Below are positions 1-7,952 of a stretch of 64,000 bases of DNA, piece by piece (position 1 is the first letter of the stretch; each line of letters begins with the position of its first letter). The notes beneath the pieces were generated by a model, which saw nothing but the letters and a program-made list of their open reading frames with translations, was not told where the DNA came from and made no database searches. Position numbers and translations under genes: made by a program. This stretch comes from Chitinophaga pinensis (GTDB taxonomy: Bacteria; Bacteroidota; Bacteroidia; Chitinophagales; Chitinophagaceae): contig CAMAXV010000002.1 in the NCBI GenBank assembly GCA_945862385.1, positions 186,001 through 250,000 of the forward strand. Reading direction: 5' to 3'.

Positions 1-1
1 A

Positions 2-448
2 GCTAATGAACTCATAGAAAAGCTTGTAGATATTGTTAGCAAAGGTGGCAACTACCTGTTGAACATTGGCCCCAGTCCGGATGGCGATTTTGATGCGAAA
101 GCTTATGAAAGACTCGAGGAGATTGGCAAATGGATCAATACCAATGGTGAAGGCATCTATGGCAGCAGGATGAATAAAACATTCAATGAGGGCGAATCCA
201 TCCGCTTTACCAAATCAAAAGACGGACAAACCCAGTATGCGTTTCTCTTTGAATTTCCTGTCAATGGCATCCAGACTATTTCAAAAATAGACATTCCAGA
301 AAAAGCGACTATTCGCTTACTTGGAACCGATAAGAACCTGAAATGGAAGCGAACTGCCAATGGTGTTGAAGTAACCATTCCTCAGGCATTGCAGAACGTT
401 AGCAACCATGTCTGGACACTGAAAATAGCTGCGCCAGTAAAAAAATAA
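2..448 (+). CDS. Alpha-L-fucosidase (GH29), C-terminal part
   Basis: Only the last ~148 residues are in the window; the reading frame is open from base 2, so the gene begins upstream. The stretch SKGGNYLLNIGPSPDG followed by LEEIGKWINTNGEGIYGSR is the highly conserved end of the GH29 catalytic barrel, where the domain closes before a small beta-sandwich. The remaining ~90 residues fit that C-terminal sandwich. GH29 enzymes release terminal alpha-L-fucose from glycans, usually in the periplasm or outside the cell in Bacteroidota. The TTG-started ORF in the track is only the in-frame tail. The gene converges on the racemase-like gene, with 15 bases between the stops. Confidence 0.9.
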   Translation, partial: ANELIEKLVDIVSKGGNYLLNIGPSPDGDFDAKAYERLEEIGKWINTNGEGIYGSRMNKTFNEGESIRFTKSKDGQTQYAFLFEFPVNGIQTISKIDIPEKATIRLLGTDKNLKWKRTANGVEVTIPQALQNVSNHVWTLKIAAPVKK

Positions 449-463
449 GTTGATGAAACTGAG

Positions 464-1843
464 CTATTTTATTTTGATGTGGCTGTAAACAGCAGGGAGT
501 GCTGCACGCAACCTGTCATACGTAGCTGCTGAAATATTTTGATTATCAAAAGGGGTGAACAATACATAGTTTTTGTTCGCCCCTTCTTTTCTTCCGTACT
601 TGTAGGCATAGGTAAACCATCCGTCTGGTTGAAGCTCTGCTTCACCTAATTGCTTATTGGGAACAGTAATGAAAAAACGATTGTCGGATTTTTTACCTGC
701 GTTCATGATTGCGAGCTTTCTCATCTCCAGATAGGCTTCCTTAGCAGTTTCTACTGCGGGATCAACCAGTTCCACATATGCTGCCAATACGGTTCTGTAA
801 ACATATTCGCCATGTAGTTGCAGGTTGTATAATTCATTTAGCACATTGCGGATGGTATCCCGCATGAAAGGATAGTGCGTACAACCAAGAATAAGGGTAT
901 TCATGGGCGTTTTAATACCCGTGACACGCATCTTTTCAAGCAGAGTGACCAAATGGTAACGAACATAGTTTTCAGGATCATTGAGTTGAATGTCCAGACA
1001 CTTCCCCTTGTCGTCGTATTCACAAAGCAGCTTGTTTTGCTCTGAATTAAACCGATAGATATTCAGCAATGCCGTATCGATCTTATACTGTGCATTTGAA
1101 ACAGAAGGGCCCTTGTAATCTTTTCTATAGTCTTTGGCGGTTTCATCAAAAAAACTGTAATCTCTGTCGATCGCATCTGCTAGTCCGAACCCACCCTGAC
1201 TCACAATAACCGGTTCCGGCATGCCCAGTCGGGTTGCCATTTCCCGGATGGTTTTGGGATAGCCATCAGAAGCTACGGTTCCTGCGGTGGCAAAAACACC
1301 AATGGCACCACGGGTATGGGTTGACTGGTAGGCCAAAGCAGCTTTCACACCAGCATTGATGACTCCCACCACGGGTACCGCTGCAGCACTTGTTTGCACG
1401 AACTGTTTCACTTCGGGTAAAGCAAAAGCAGTTGCTGTATTGCAAGCCAAGACCAGCATTTTCACACCTTGCTTAGATTGCTGACTTGTAAGAGTAAGAT
1501 CGTAGCGCTGTTTCAGGAGAAAATCCATGTTTTTAATGACATGTTCCTGTAACAATTTTGTTTTATTTTCTGCTGCATAGTTGCCATAGGGCATATTGGC
1601 CTGATCTGCCAGGTACTGGAAATATTCTTTATTAAAGTCAGGCTTCCCGTCAGCACCAGGCTTACCGGTTTCATTATTGAACGCATCCAGAGTGAGCATG
1701 GCTTCCAGCACAGTTAAACCACCCGTTCCCGAATCAAATACCCCAATAGGGAGGTTAGTTTTGTTTTGCGCATCCACGAAAAAAAACAGGAAAACCTGAA
1801 ACACAAGTAAAAACATGCCTGTTTTAAACATTCCTGACACCAT
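464..1843 (-). CDS. Exported, enlarged glutamate/aspartate racemase homologue
   Basis: The core is that of MurI-type glutamate racemase: DSGTGGLT at residues ~37-44, DQANMPYG at ~80-87, ACNTATA with Cys134 and GCTHYP with Cys321. These are the two thiols that act as acid/base catalysts in the family. Two features are atypical. The N-terminus (MFLLVFQVFLFFFVDAQ) is a signal peptide, so the protein should leave the cytoplasm. The length is 459 aa against ~260-280 for MurI, with extra sequence after the first motif (~50-78) and a large insert between the VFATAGT and GCTHYP motifs (~195-315). Met1 is used here, but Met5 or Met10 would also keep the signal peptide. It may act on periplasmic amino acids or have another substrate. 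It is unlikely to be the housekeeping murI. Confidence 0.8.
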   Translation of the reverse strand: MVSGMFKTGMFLLVFQVFLFFFVDAQNKTNLPIGVFDSGTGGLTVLEAMLTLDAFNNETGKPGADGKPDFNKEYFQYLADQANMPYGNYAAENKTKLLQEHVIKNMDFLLKQRYDLTLTSQQSKQGVKMLVLACNTATAFALPEVKQFVQTSAAAVPVVGVINAGVKAALAYQSTHTRGAIGVFATAGTVASDGYPKTIREMATRLGMPEPVIVSQGGFGLADAIDRDYSFFDETAKDYRKDYKGPSVSNAQYKIDTALLNIYRFNSEQNKLLCEYDDKGKCLDIQLNDPENYVRYHLVTLLEKMRVTGIKTPMNTLILGCTHYPFMRDTIRNVLNELYNLQLHGEYVYRTVLAAYVELVDPAVETAKEAYLEMRKLAIMNAGKKSDNRFFITVPNKQLGEAELQPDGWFTYAYKYGRKEGANKNYVLFTPFDNQNISAATYDRLRAALPAVYSHIKIK

Positions 1844-1881
1844 GATAGAATGATTTTAGTTAAACATACCCAATTTCTATC

Positions 1882-1889
1882 CAAATTTA
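1882..1889 (-). promoter_or_regulatory. -7 box of the racemase-like gene
   Basis: On the minus strand the sequence reads TAAATTTG, a full match to the Bacteroidota -7 consensus TAnnTTTG, 39 bases before the start codon of the racemase-like gene. No convincing TTTG -33 box was found at the usual spacing. Confidence 0.4.
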
Positions 1890-1975
1890 CCAGGTTTACA
1901 ATGGAAATATGGATAACTAAAGCCAATTTTGCATGGTCAACTCAGCTTAAATCAAATTCCCATCAAATAAACATC

Positions 1976-2272
1976 ATGAAAAAGAATTTAGTCAGCCTTT
2001 TATTTGCTGCCACCCTTTTTGCAGCAGCCTGTAATAATGCATCAGAAACTCCAGCCCCGTCAGAAGCGCAAACAGAAATGGCTACTCCTGAAGCAACAAA
2101 ATACACCCCTGAAATGGTTGTCAACAAAAAAGACTACACCTGCGGCATGCCAACTACAGCAGGCATCAGCGATACCTGTCATTATGAGGGAAATGCTTAC
2201 GGATTCTGCTCAGCTGAATGCAAGGCGGAGTTTCAGAAAGATCCTGCTGCTGCCCTTGCTGCTGCACAATAA
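1976..2272 (+). CDS. Small lipoprotein with YHS-like metal-binding domain
   Basis: I chose the ATG at 1976 (98 aa) over the longer ORF starting at 1850, because it is followed directly by a lipoprotein signal: MKKNLVSLL, a hydrophobic stretch, then AAACNN with the lipobox Cys at ~20. After an acidic Ala/Pro/Thr-rich linker comes a C-terminal YHS-like segment with YTCGMPT, a central Cys-His pair, and YGFCSAECKAEFQKDP. YHS domains bind metals through Cys/His and occur in copper and heavy-metal handling proteins. A role in periplasmic metal binding is inference. The stop is 20 bases before the alcohol dehydrogenase start, so the two are probably co-transcribed. Confidence 0.75.
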   Translation: MKKNLVSLLFAATLFAAACNNASETPAPSEAQTEMATPEATKYTPEMVVNKKDYTCGMPTTAGISDTCHYEGNAYGFCSAECKAEFQKDPAAALAAAQ

Positions 2273-2292
2273 ACAATTTAAAACTGAACCTG

Positions 2293-3342
2293 ATGACTAC
2301 AGTTAAAGCATATGGTGCTACTCAAAGCACATCCCCACTTGAACCACTCCATATCACACGCAGAAGTCTTAAACCGCATGATGTGCAGGTTGAGATTTTG
2401 TATTGCGGCGTTTGCCACAGCGACATTCATACCGTAAGAAATGAGTGGAGCGGGAATACAAAATATCCTGTTGTTCCAGGTCATGAAATCATTGGTGTAG
2501 TGAAAGCCGTTGGTGCTGAAGTGAGTAAGTTCAGCGTGGGGCAAACTGTGGGTGTTGGGGTCATGGTTGATACCTGTAGAAGCTGTAAGCCCTGCAACTC
2601 AAAACTCGAGCAGTTTTGTGTAGAAGGTATTACCGGCACATATAATGCACTGGAAAGAGATGGCTCTGGTATGATAACCTATGGTGGTTATTCTTCAGAG
2701 ATTGTGACTGATGAAAACTATGTGCTTGATGTGAAGCAAACAGAAAACCTGGCAGGCGTGGCACCACTTCTTTGCGCCGGAATCACCACCTACTCCCCGC
2801 TGAAATATGCGAAAGTGGGTCCGGGTATGAAAGTGGCGGTTGTTGGTCTGGGCGGACTTGGTCACATGGCGGTTAAATTCGCAGTAGCCTTTGGTGCTGA
2901 AGTGACGGTCATTTCCACTTCTGCTTCAAAAGTGGCTGAAGCATCCAAATTAGGTGCCCACCATTTTATTCATGCGCCATCACAAGACGCGCTGAAGCCT
3001 TACGACTCATCTTTTGATGTTGTGCTCGATGCCATTTCAGCGGATCACGATTATACTGCTTACCTTAATCTGCTCGGTCTTGATGGGAGGTTACTTGTTG
3101 TAGGATTACCTGAGCACAATCCCAAAGTGGCTCCTTTTGCCCTCATCAAAAACAGGAGAAGCATCACGGGCTCTATGATTGGCAGCATCAGCGAGACGCA
3201 GGAGATGCTTGATTTCTGCCATGACAACAACATCGTGGCTGAAGTGGAAACCATCCCCATGGTATACATCAACGAAGCATACGAACGCATGATTAAAGGA
3301 GATATCAAATACCGTTTTGTAATAGATCTGTCAACACTCTGA
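2293..3342 (+). CDS. Zinc-dependent alcohol dehydrogenase / aldehyde reductase (YahK-like)
   Basis: A 349-aa medium-chain dehydrogenase/reductase of the cinnamyl-alcohol-dehydrogenase type. Visible motifs are CGVCHSD (residues 38-44, catalytic zinc Cys), PGHE (62-65), four structural-zinc cysteines at 95, 98, 101 and 109, and the Rossmann glycine motif GLGGLGHMAVK. The segments LLCAGITTYSPL and GSMIGSISETQEMLDFC closely resemble Escherichia coli YahK, an NADPH-dependent aldehyde reductase with broad substrate range. The ATG at 2293 is preferred to the longer ORF from 2218, which would overlap the YHS gene and lacks family similarity. The next gene begins one base after the stop. Confidence 0.88.
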   Translation: MTTVKAYGATQSTSPLEPLHITRRSLKPHDVQVEILYCGVCHSDIHTVRNEWSGNTKYPVVPGHEIIGVVKAVGAEVSKFSVGQTVGVGVMVDTCRSCKPCNSKLEQFCVEGITGTYNALERDGSGMITYGGYSSEIVTDENYVLDVKQTENLAGVAPLLCAGITTYSPLKYAKVGPGMKVAVVGLGGLGHMAVKFAVAFGAEVTVISTSASKVAEASKLGAHHFIHAPSQDALKPYDSSFDVVLDAISADHDYTAYLNLLGLDGRLLVVGLPEHNPKVAPFALIKNRRSITGSMIGSISETQEMLDFCHDNNIVAEVETIPMVYINEAYERMIKGDIKYRFVIDLSTL

Positions 3343-3343
3343 T

Positions 3344-4255
3344 ATGGGAACAAGCCGCAGAAATTTCCTGAACACTATTCCTTTGCTGGCAGCAGCTCCG
3401 CTGTTGTCTGCAAAGGGAGAAGAAACACAACAGCAGCTTGCTTCAACAGACTGGGATCACCTGAAGCTGAGTCTGAATGCCTATTCCTTCAATGATATGC
3501 TGATAAAAAAACAAATCAGCAAACATGAAGTGCTTGAATTTTGTGCCAAAACAGGATTCGCAGCAGTGGACATGACTGGTTACTATTTTTCAACTTATCC
3601 GGCTACTCCGCCAACTGAAGAGATATACGCATTCAAACGTAAAGCGCATGAACTCGGAATCGAAATCAGCGGAACAGGCGTGCGCAATGAATTTTCCCAT
3701 GCCTCATCAGTGGCACTGGAAAAAGAAATAGACCTGGTAAAAAGATGGATAGAAGTATCTGCTATGCTGGGAGCGCCAGTCCTTCGGATATTCACAGCAA
3801 AAGCATACGCAACAGGTGATGAACGCAAAAGGGTGGAAGAACGGATTCAATATGCCCTCAAACATTGCCTGCATGATGCTGCGTCAAATGGTGTGATCCT
3901 GGGTATTCAAAACCACAATGATTACCTGAGAACTGCAGATGAGTGCCATGAACTCATTCAGCCATTCAACTCGCCTTGGCTGGGACTGGTTCTGGACACA
4001 GGTACTTTTGTTTCACCTGACCCATATGCAGAAATTGCAAAATCCACTCCCCTTGCCGTTAACTGGCAGCTAAAAGAAAAACTGATCATCGATGATAAAC
4101 AAACCCTGATGGATCTTCCGAGGCTGTGTAAAATAATCCGGGAATGCGGTTACAGGGGCAATGTACCCATTGAAACACTGGGACTGAATGATCCGATCAA
4201 TGAAGTTCCCGTATTTATAGACAAAGTCAGGAAGGCTTTCTCAGGATTAAATTAG
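3344..4255 (+). CDS. Exported sugar phosphate isomerase/epimerase-family TIM-barrel protein
   Basis: 303 aa beginning SRRNFLNTIPLLAAAPLL, a Tat-type leader that should direct a folded enzyme to the periplasm. The body is an AP-endonuclease-2-like TIM barrel, with ILGIQNHNDY and LVLDTGTF as typical metal-site strands and IETLG near the end. Family members isomerise or epimerise sugars and inositols, but the exact substrate cannot be read from the sequence. It starts one base after the alcohol dehydrogenase stop, suggesting translational coupling. Another member of the family lies at 46792-47634. Confidence 0.8.
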   Translation: MGTSRRNFLNTIPLLAAAPLLSAKGEETQQQLASTDWDHLKLSLNAYSFNDMLIKKQISKHEVLEFCAKTGFAAVDMTGYYFSTYPATPPTEEIYAFKRKAHELGIEISGTGVRNEFSHASSVALEKEIDLVKRWIEVSAMLGAPVLRIFTAKAYATGDERKRVEERIQYALKHCLHDAASNGVILGIQNHNDYLRTADECHELIQPFNSPWLGLVLDTGTFVSPDPYAEIAKSTPLAVNWQLKEKLIIDDKQTLMDLPRLCKIIRECGYRGNVPIETLGLNDPINEVPVFIDKVRKAFSGLN

Positions 4256-4276
4256 TCCTAACTCCACTAAATACCA

Positions 4277-5569
4277 TTACCTCGTTAACCTGTAAATCAG
4301 CAGGGCTGCGCGCTGTGTGAGGAAGGTGATGTCATTCAAATTGATGGTTTCACCCGGCGCATGTGCACCTTTACCTGAAGCTCCGAGTCCGTCAACACAA
4401 TCCAGGTAAGCAGCAATATAGGATATGTCTCCCGCCCCTCTGGAGCCGGGGTCTCCGGCAACCGATGCCCCTTTACCAAGGCTGCGTGAAACACCATCAA
4501 TGACTTTCAATACGGACTCATTACCTGGTGTAGGCGCCATGGAAGGAATGCCGTCTTCAAAAACAATTGAAGCACTGGTACCTGAGAGATTTTTTGAAAC
4601 AATATCACGCATGGTTTGACGGGCATTTTCCTTCTGCTGTTCTGTAAGAAAACGGAGATCGCCTGTAACAGTTACTGCTGGTGAAATGATGTTATCCTTC
4701 CCTATCGCTGCACCGTAAGCCTTTGCAGGGTCATAACTCATCTCTGAACCTCCTATGAACAATCCTGGATTGAACGTCAGGTATTTCTCAGAACTGAGCG
4801 CTGTTCTGAATTCATTGATGATTCGGGCTGCCTCATAAATGGCACCATATCCAGACGATTCTTTGAAGATGGTCGAAGAATGTCCTGTTTTCCCTTTCAC
4901 CTGTAGTGTCCAACCACTGGAACCCCTTCTGGCTGTGGCAATCGTGTTGAGCCCCGTTGCTCCTTCAAACCCAATGGCTATATCATGTTTTTTTGCCCTT
5001 TCGATGAAATCACCTCTACTGACCGATACCGGATCTCCTCCTCTTTCCTCATCACCTGTGAAATAAGCAGTAATCGTAACATCATTGAGTAAACCTTCAG
5101 TATGCAGTGCCTGCAAGGCCTTGATCATGATCACATCACCGCCTTTCATGTCGTTTACGCCCTGTCCGGTTGCAGTGGAATCATTGATCATCGTAAACGG
5201 CGTAAATGGCATATCGGGCTCAAAAACGGTATCGAGATGCCCGATCAGAAAAAGTTTTTTCCCTTTTTTTCCCTTCCTTTCAGCTACAAGATGTCCGGCA
5301 CGGCGCATGGAATCAGGCATCGCCACCCAGGTGCAGGTAAAACCAGCCTTTTCCAATTCGCGGGCATAAATAGCGCCTACTTTTTTAACGCCTTCAATAT
5401 TCAGCGATCCGCTGTTGATGTTGGCAGACTCTTTAAGCAGGGCAATCGCGTCTGTGTGGGAAGATTCTATGCTTGAGGCAACACGCTGCTCCTGTGAAGT
5501 AAGCACCTGCCCCTGGACTTGAGAAACTGTAAAACCAAAAAGAAAAAACAAACACATTATTCTGAACAT
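4277..5569 (-). CDS. Secreted M20-family zinc peptidase (glutamate carboxypeptidase-like)
   Basis: 430 aa with an N-terminal signal peptide (MFRIMCLFFLFGF ... VQGQ). Metal and catalytic motifs of M20A/CPG2 enzymes are in place: GHLDTVFEPD with His111 and Asp113, GVNDMKGG with Asp140, and TGDEERGG with the Glu174-Glu175 pair. A lid/dimerisation domain follows. Such enzymes remove C-terminal residues from peptides or folate-type conjugates; the substrate is unknown here. It is transcribed in the same direction as the upstream nuclease/phosphatase gene with a 10-base gap, so they probably share an mRNA. Confidence 0.88.
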   Translation of the reverse strand: MFRIMCLFFLFGFTVSQVQGQVLTSQEQRVASSIESSHTDAIALLKESANINSGSLNIEGVKKVGAIYARELEKAGFTCTWVAMPDSMRRAGHLVAERKGKKGKKLFLIGHLDTVFEPDMPFTPFTMINDSTATGQGVNDMKGGDVIMIKALQALHTEGLLNDVTITAYFTGDEERGGDPVSVSRGDFIERAKKHDIAIGFEGATGLNTIATARRGSSGWTLQVKGKTGHSSTIFKESSGYGAIYEAARIINEFRTALSSEKYLTFNPGLFIGGSEMSYDPAKAYGAAIGKDNIISPAVTVTGDLRFLTEQQKENARQTMRDIVSKNLSGTSASIVFEDGIPSMAPTPGNESVLKVIDGVSRSLGKGASVAGDPGSRGAGDISYIAAYLDCVDGLGASGKGAHAPGETINLNDITFLTQRAALLIYRLTR

Positions 5570-5579
5570 AACCGGGATT

Positions 5580-7133
5580 TTAAGGATGGATGAAGATACG
5601 GATTGCTTTTATCTTTCCCTTGCATTCCAGCTGCAAAACATAAACACCAGGCGACAGTTTTGCAACATCTATTTCCTTCCGAAATTTTCCGTTTGCAGCG
5701 ATAATATCACCTGATTGGAAAAGCAGTTGACCATTTGCTGAAAACAAATCAAACTTCAATCTACCTTCTGTATTCGAACCTGCGACTTCCAGTTTTTTCC
5801 CAAACTGCATGATGCTGTAAAGCGCACCCGGTAACTCCAGATTAATTACAGGAGTCACTGTATTGGCTGATAAAAGCAAACGTGTTGATACTGGAAAATG
5901 ATCAGACGTGGTTGTATTAAATTGCTTCACCCACTGACTCACTTCATAAACAACACGAACTGATCCCCTGATATAAAACCCCTTCAATTCATCAGACAAA
6001 ACAACATGGTCAACAGGATCAGGATATGCTGATATGGTTCTCGATCCTGTTTTACTTAATAATAAACTCACTGCCTGATAATGATTTAAACCCATGGAAT
6101 CACTTACAAATGGGCCATAAGCAGAAGGTAATGCCGAGATACCGGATGTAATAGCGGTATCCAGATCATCATTGAAATCACCCAGGATCATAAGCGGCTT
6201 ATTTTTGAAATAAGTATCCAGACTGTCTTTCAGTTCTTTTGCAGCGCCTTCGCGCTTCTGATGGTCTGCGAGGGTGTTTCCTGATTTACCATGCAAGAGA
6301 ATAAAATCAATACCGGAACTTCCTGCTACTTTCGCTTCAATCAGAAATGGAAAACGACCATTTGCCCAATTGATCCTGGCTGATTCGCTTTGCCTGAGCA
6401 TACCTCTTGCAGCAATACTACTGAAGATTGATTTCCGGTAAACAAATGCAAGCTTTTGACCAACTGCATATGCAGCAGTATTATTGTTTGCAGCACCTGA
6501 ACAGTAATCAGTCAACTTATACCCATAAGCAGGCATGGAAGCAATCAGCTTACTAAATCTCAGCGTGTCTACAACTTCTGAGAAGGCATAAACATCTGCA
6601 TCCAGGCTATCCATAATCTTTTTGATATTGGCCTGTGCAAGGTCGTCGTCAGCCGGACCGAATCCTGCCGTTTTGCTGCCAAACCACGCGATATTCCAAT
6701 TAACAATATCGAGTGTTTGATTGGCCGAAAACACGTCACCCTGCAAGAAAAATGTTTGTCCGCCTGCTGCCTGTGCTCCCGTAAGCTGCAAAGTATCAAG
6801 CACTGCCAGCGTGTTTCTGTCTGGATGGAACTGCACATACAATGTCTGTTTCCCCTTCCTCAATTGTTCCAATGAAAAAACTGCAAAACGGGAAAAGGAA
6901 TTGCCATCGGAGGATAACTGAAAGTAGTCAGGAGCCTGAATGACTAATCCCGCAACTGGAGCATGAACAGAAAAATGTACTGATTTTTTAAGGGATGGCT
7001 TCCCTAATTCCGAATGAAGATAAACGATGCGTTGTTGCTCCCAGACCAGCAGTGGCTGGGCATCCGACTTGAAATAAAAAAATACGAAAATTAATAATAC
7101 CAGACCCCTTAGGGCTTTCACACCATTCCACAT
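5580..7133 (-). CDS. T9SS-exported endonuclease/exonuclease/phosphatase-family protein
   Basis: 517 aa from the ATG at 7133; the ORF track starts one codon earlier at a GTG. A signal peptide (LVLLIFVFFYFKSDAQ) is followed by a ~100-residue beta-rich segment resembling choice-of-anchor or Ig-like domains. The EEP catalytic domain comes next: DIVNWNIAWFG, YAFSEV, LILGDFNDDLD and TSDHFPV correspond to the Asn, Glu, Asp-Asn and His active-site strands of the DNase I/phosphatase superfamily. The end, with GVYVLQLE and a basic RIFIHP tail, is a type A T9SS sorting domain, predicting surface delivery. It could act on extracellular DNA or on phosphoesters; the motifs do not decide. Confidence 0.85.
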   Translation of the reverse strand: MWNGVKALRGLVLLIFVFFYFKSDAQPLLVWEQQRIVYLHSELGKPSLKKSVHFSVHAPVAGLVIQAPDYFQLSSDGNSFSRFAVFSLEQLRKGKQTLYVQFHPDRNTLAVLDTLQLTGAQAAGGQTFFLQGDVFSANQTLDIVNWNIAWFGSKTAGFGPADDDLAQANIKKIMDSLDADVYAFSEVVDTLRFSKLIASMPAYGYKLTDYCSGAANNNTAAYAVGQKLAFVYRKSIFSSIAARGMLRQSESARINWANGRFPFLIEAKVAGSSGIDFILLHGKSGNTLADHQKREGAAKELKDSLDTYFKNKPLMILGDFNDDLDTAITSGISALPSAYGPFVSDSMGLNHYQAVSLLLSKTGSRTISAYPDPVDHVVLSDELKGFYIRGSVRVVYEVSQWVKQFNTTTSDHFPVSTRLLLSANTVTPVINLELPGALYSIMQFGKKLEVAGSNTEGRLKFDLFSANGQLLFQSGDIIAANGKFRKEIDVAKLSPGVYVLQLECKGKIKAIRIFIHP

Positions 7134-7181
7134 CACACAAACCTTTCCATGAATTTACGAAAAATTCAGGATAAGGCGAAA

Positions 7182-7493
7182 TCAGTTCGCCATCAGCTTC
7201 TGTAACTCGTTCCTAAGATGGTTCACAGGCACCACACCTGATTGCCTCCACTTAACCTCGCCGTTTTGAAAAATGATAAGCGTTGGTACACCCTGCACCT
7301 GAAAATGACTGGCCAGTTCCTGGTTACGATCCACATCAATTTTCAGAATTGTGGCGGTGTCTCCAATTTGTGTTTTGAGGTCTTTGAGAATCGGTGCCAT
7401 CATTTTACAGGGACCACACCATTCTGCAAAAAAATCAACCAGCACAGGCTTATCACCCTTTATGATATCACCGAATTTAGCATTAGCTTCCAT
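7182..7493 (-). CDS. Thioredoxin
   Basis: 103 aa from the ATG at 7493. The longer ORF start at 7532 would add 13 residues that look unlike thioredoxin. The active site WCGPC sits in the FFAEWCGPCKMMAPI context, followed by IDVDRNQELASHFQVQGVPT with the cis-proline motif GVPT. No signal peptide, so it is cytoplasmic. The start overlaps the end of the DUF6132 gene by 11 bases, which implies translational coupling. Thioredoxin probably provides reducing power to whatever the two small membrane proteins do. Confidence 0.93.
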   Translation of the reverse strand: MEANAKFGDIIKGDKPVLVDFFAEWCGPCKMMAPILKDLKTQIGDTATILKIDVDRNQELASHFQVQGVPTLIIFQNGEVKWRQSGVVPVNHLRNELQKLMAN

Positions 7494-7680
7494 GAGTTTC
7501 CTGTTTTTTGAACATACTGAATAATAAAGCACCCATCATGGCGAAATACAAGGTACTGTTGACAGGACTGGAAGTGATTTTGCAGGTGCCGGTAAGGCAG
7601 CCTACATATTTCCAGTAAAGGAATCCTCCCAGTCCGCCAACAGCGGCTCCCACAAGATATAATAGATATTTTTTCATCAT
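7483..7680 (-). CDS. DUF6132-like small membrane protein
   Basis: 65 aa with two predicted membrane helices: LLYLVGAAVGGLGGFLYW and STLYFAMMGALLFSMF. Between them is the loop GCLTGTCKITSSP with a CxxxxC cysteine pair, as in DUF6132 proteins of Bacteroidota. The start ATG overlaps the stop of the DUF2892 gene in an ATGA, and its own end overlaps the thioredoxin start. Function is unknown. The paired cysteines beside a thioredoxin suggest a thiol-redox or sulfur-related role (inference). Confidence 0.78.
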   Translation of the reverse strand: MMKKYLLYLVGAAVGGLGGFLYWKYVGCLTGTCKITSSPVNSTLYFAMMGALLFSMFKKQETHGS

Positions 7681-7883
7681 TTTTTAACGGAGCATGTGCT
7701 GATGCCCAGGATTGGATAAATCGGACAGAAACTAACAAGGCTGGTGAGTGTAAATACGCCAGCTGCAACCAGCGCTACAATTCCCAATGTTCCTGTTACT
7801 GTTCCTGTGAAATACAATGCAGCCAGAATCGCTGCTGCTGAAAGTCTGATGACTTTGTCGGTGCTACCCATGTTTTTTTTCAT
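7677..7883 (-). CDS. DUF2892-family membrane protein (YgaP-like TM domain)
   Basis: 68 aa. The start MKKNMGSTDKVIRLSAAAI is the usual opening of DUF2892 proteins, with two hydrophobic segments and the closing motif FCPIYPILGISTC. In other bacteria this domain is found alone or fused to a rhodanese (YgaP), linking it to sulfur transfer. It is the first gene of a three-gene coupled unit (DUF2892, DUF6132, thioredoxin); the stop TGA overlaps the next ATG. Confidence 0.85.
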   Translation of the reverse strand: MKKNMGSTDKVIRLSAAAILAALYFTGTVTGTLGIVALVAAGVFTLTSLVSFCPIYPILGISTCSVKK

Positions 7884-7952
7884 AACGTTGTTGTTTTAAG
7901 TGAATACAAAAATAGCATCAGGAATTTATGAAAAAGGTGACATTTATCACAT

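Noticed and set aside
1850-1975. 42-residue N-terminal extension of the YHS lipoprotein
   Set aside because: It has no signal-peptide character and would bury the lipoprotein signal that starts at 1976.
5085-5476. Plus-strand ORFs opposite the M20 peptidase gene
   Set aside because: Antisense shadows of a gene with intact catalytic motifs; no independent support.
7460-7768. 102-aa minus ORF over the DUF2892/DUF6132 genes
   Set aside because: A shadow in another frame of two well-supported overlapping genes.
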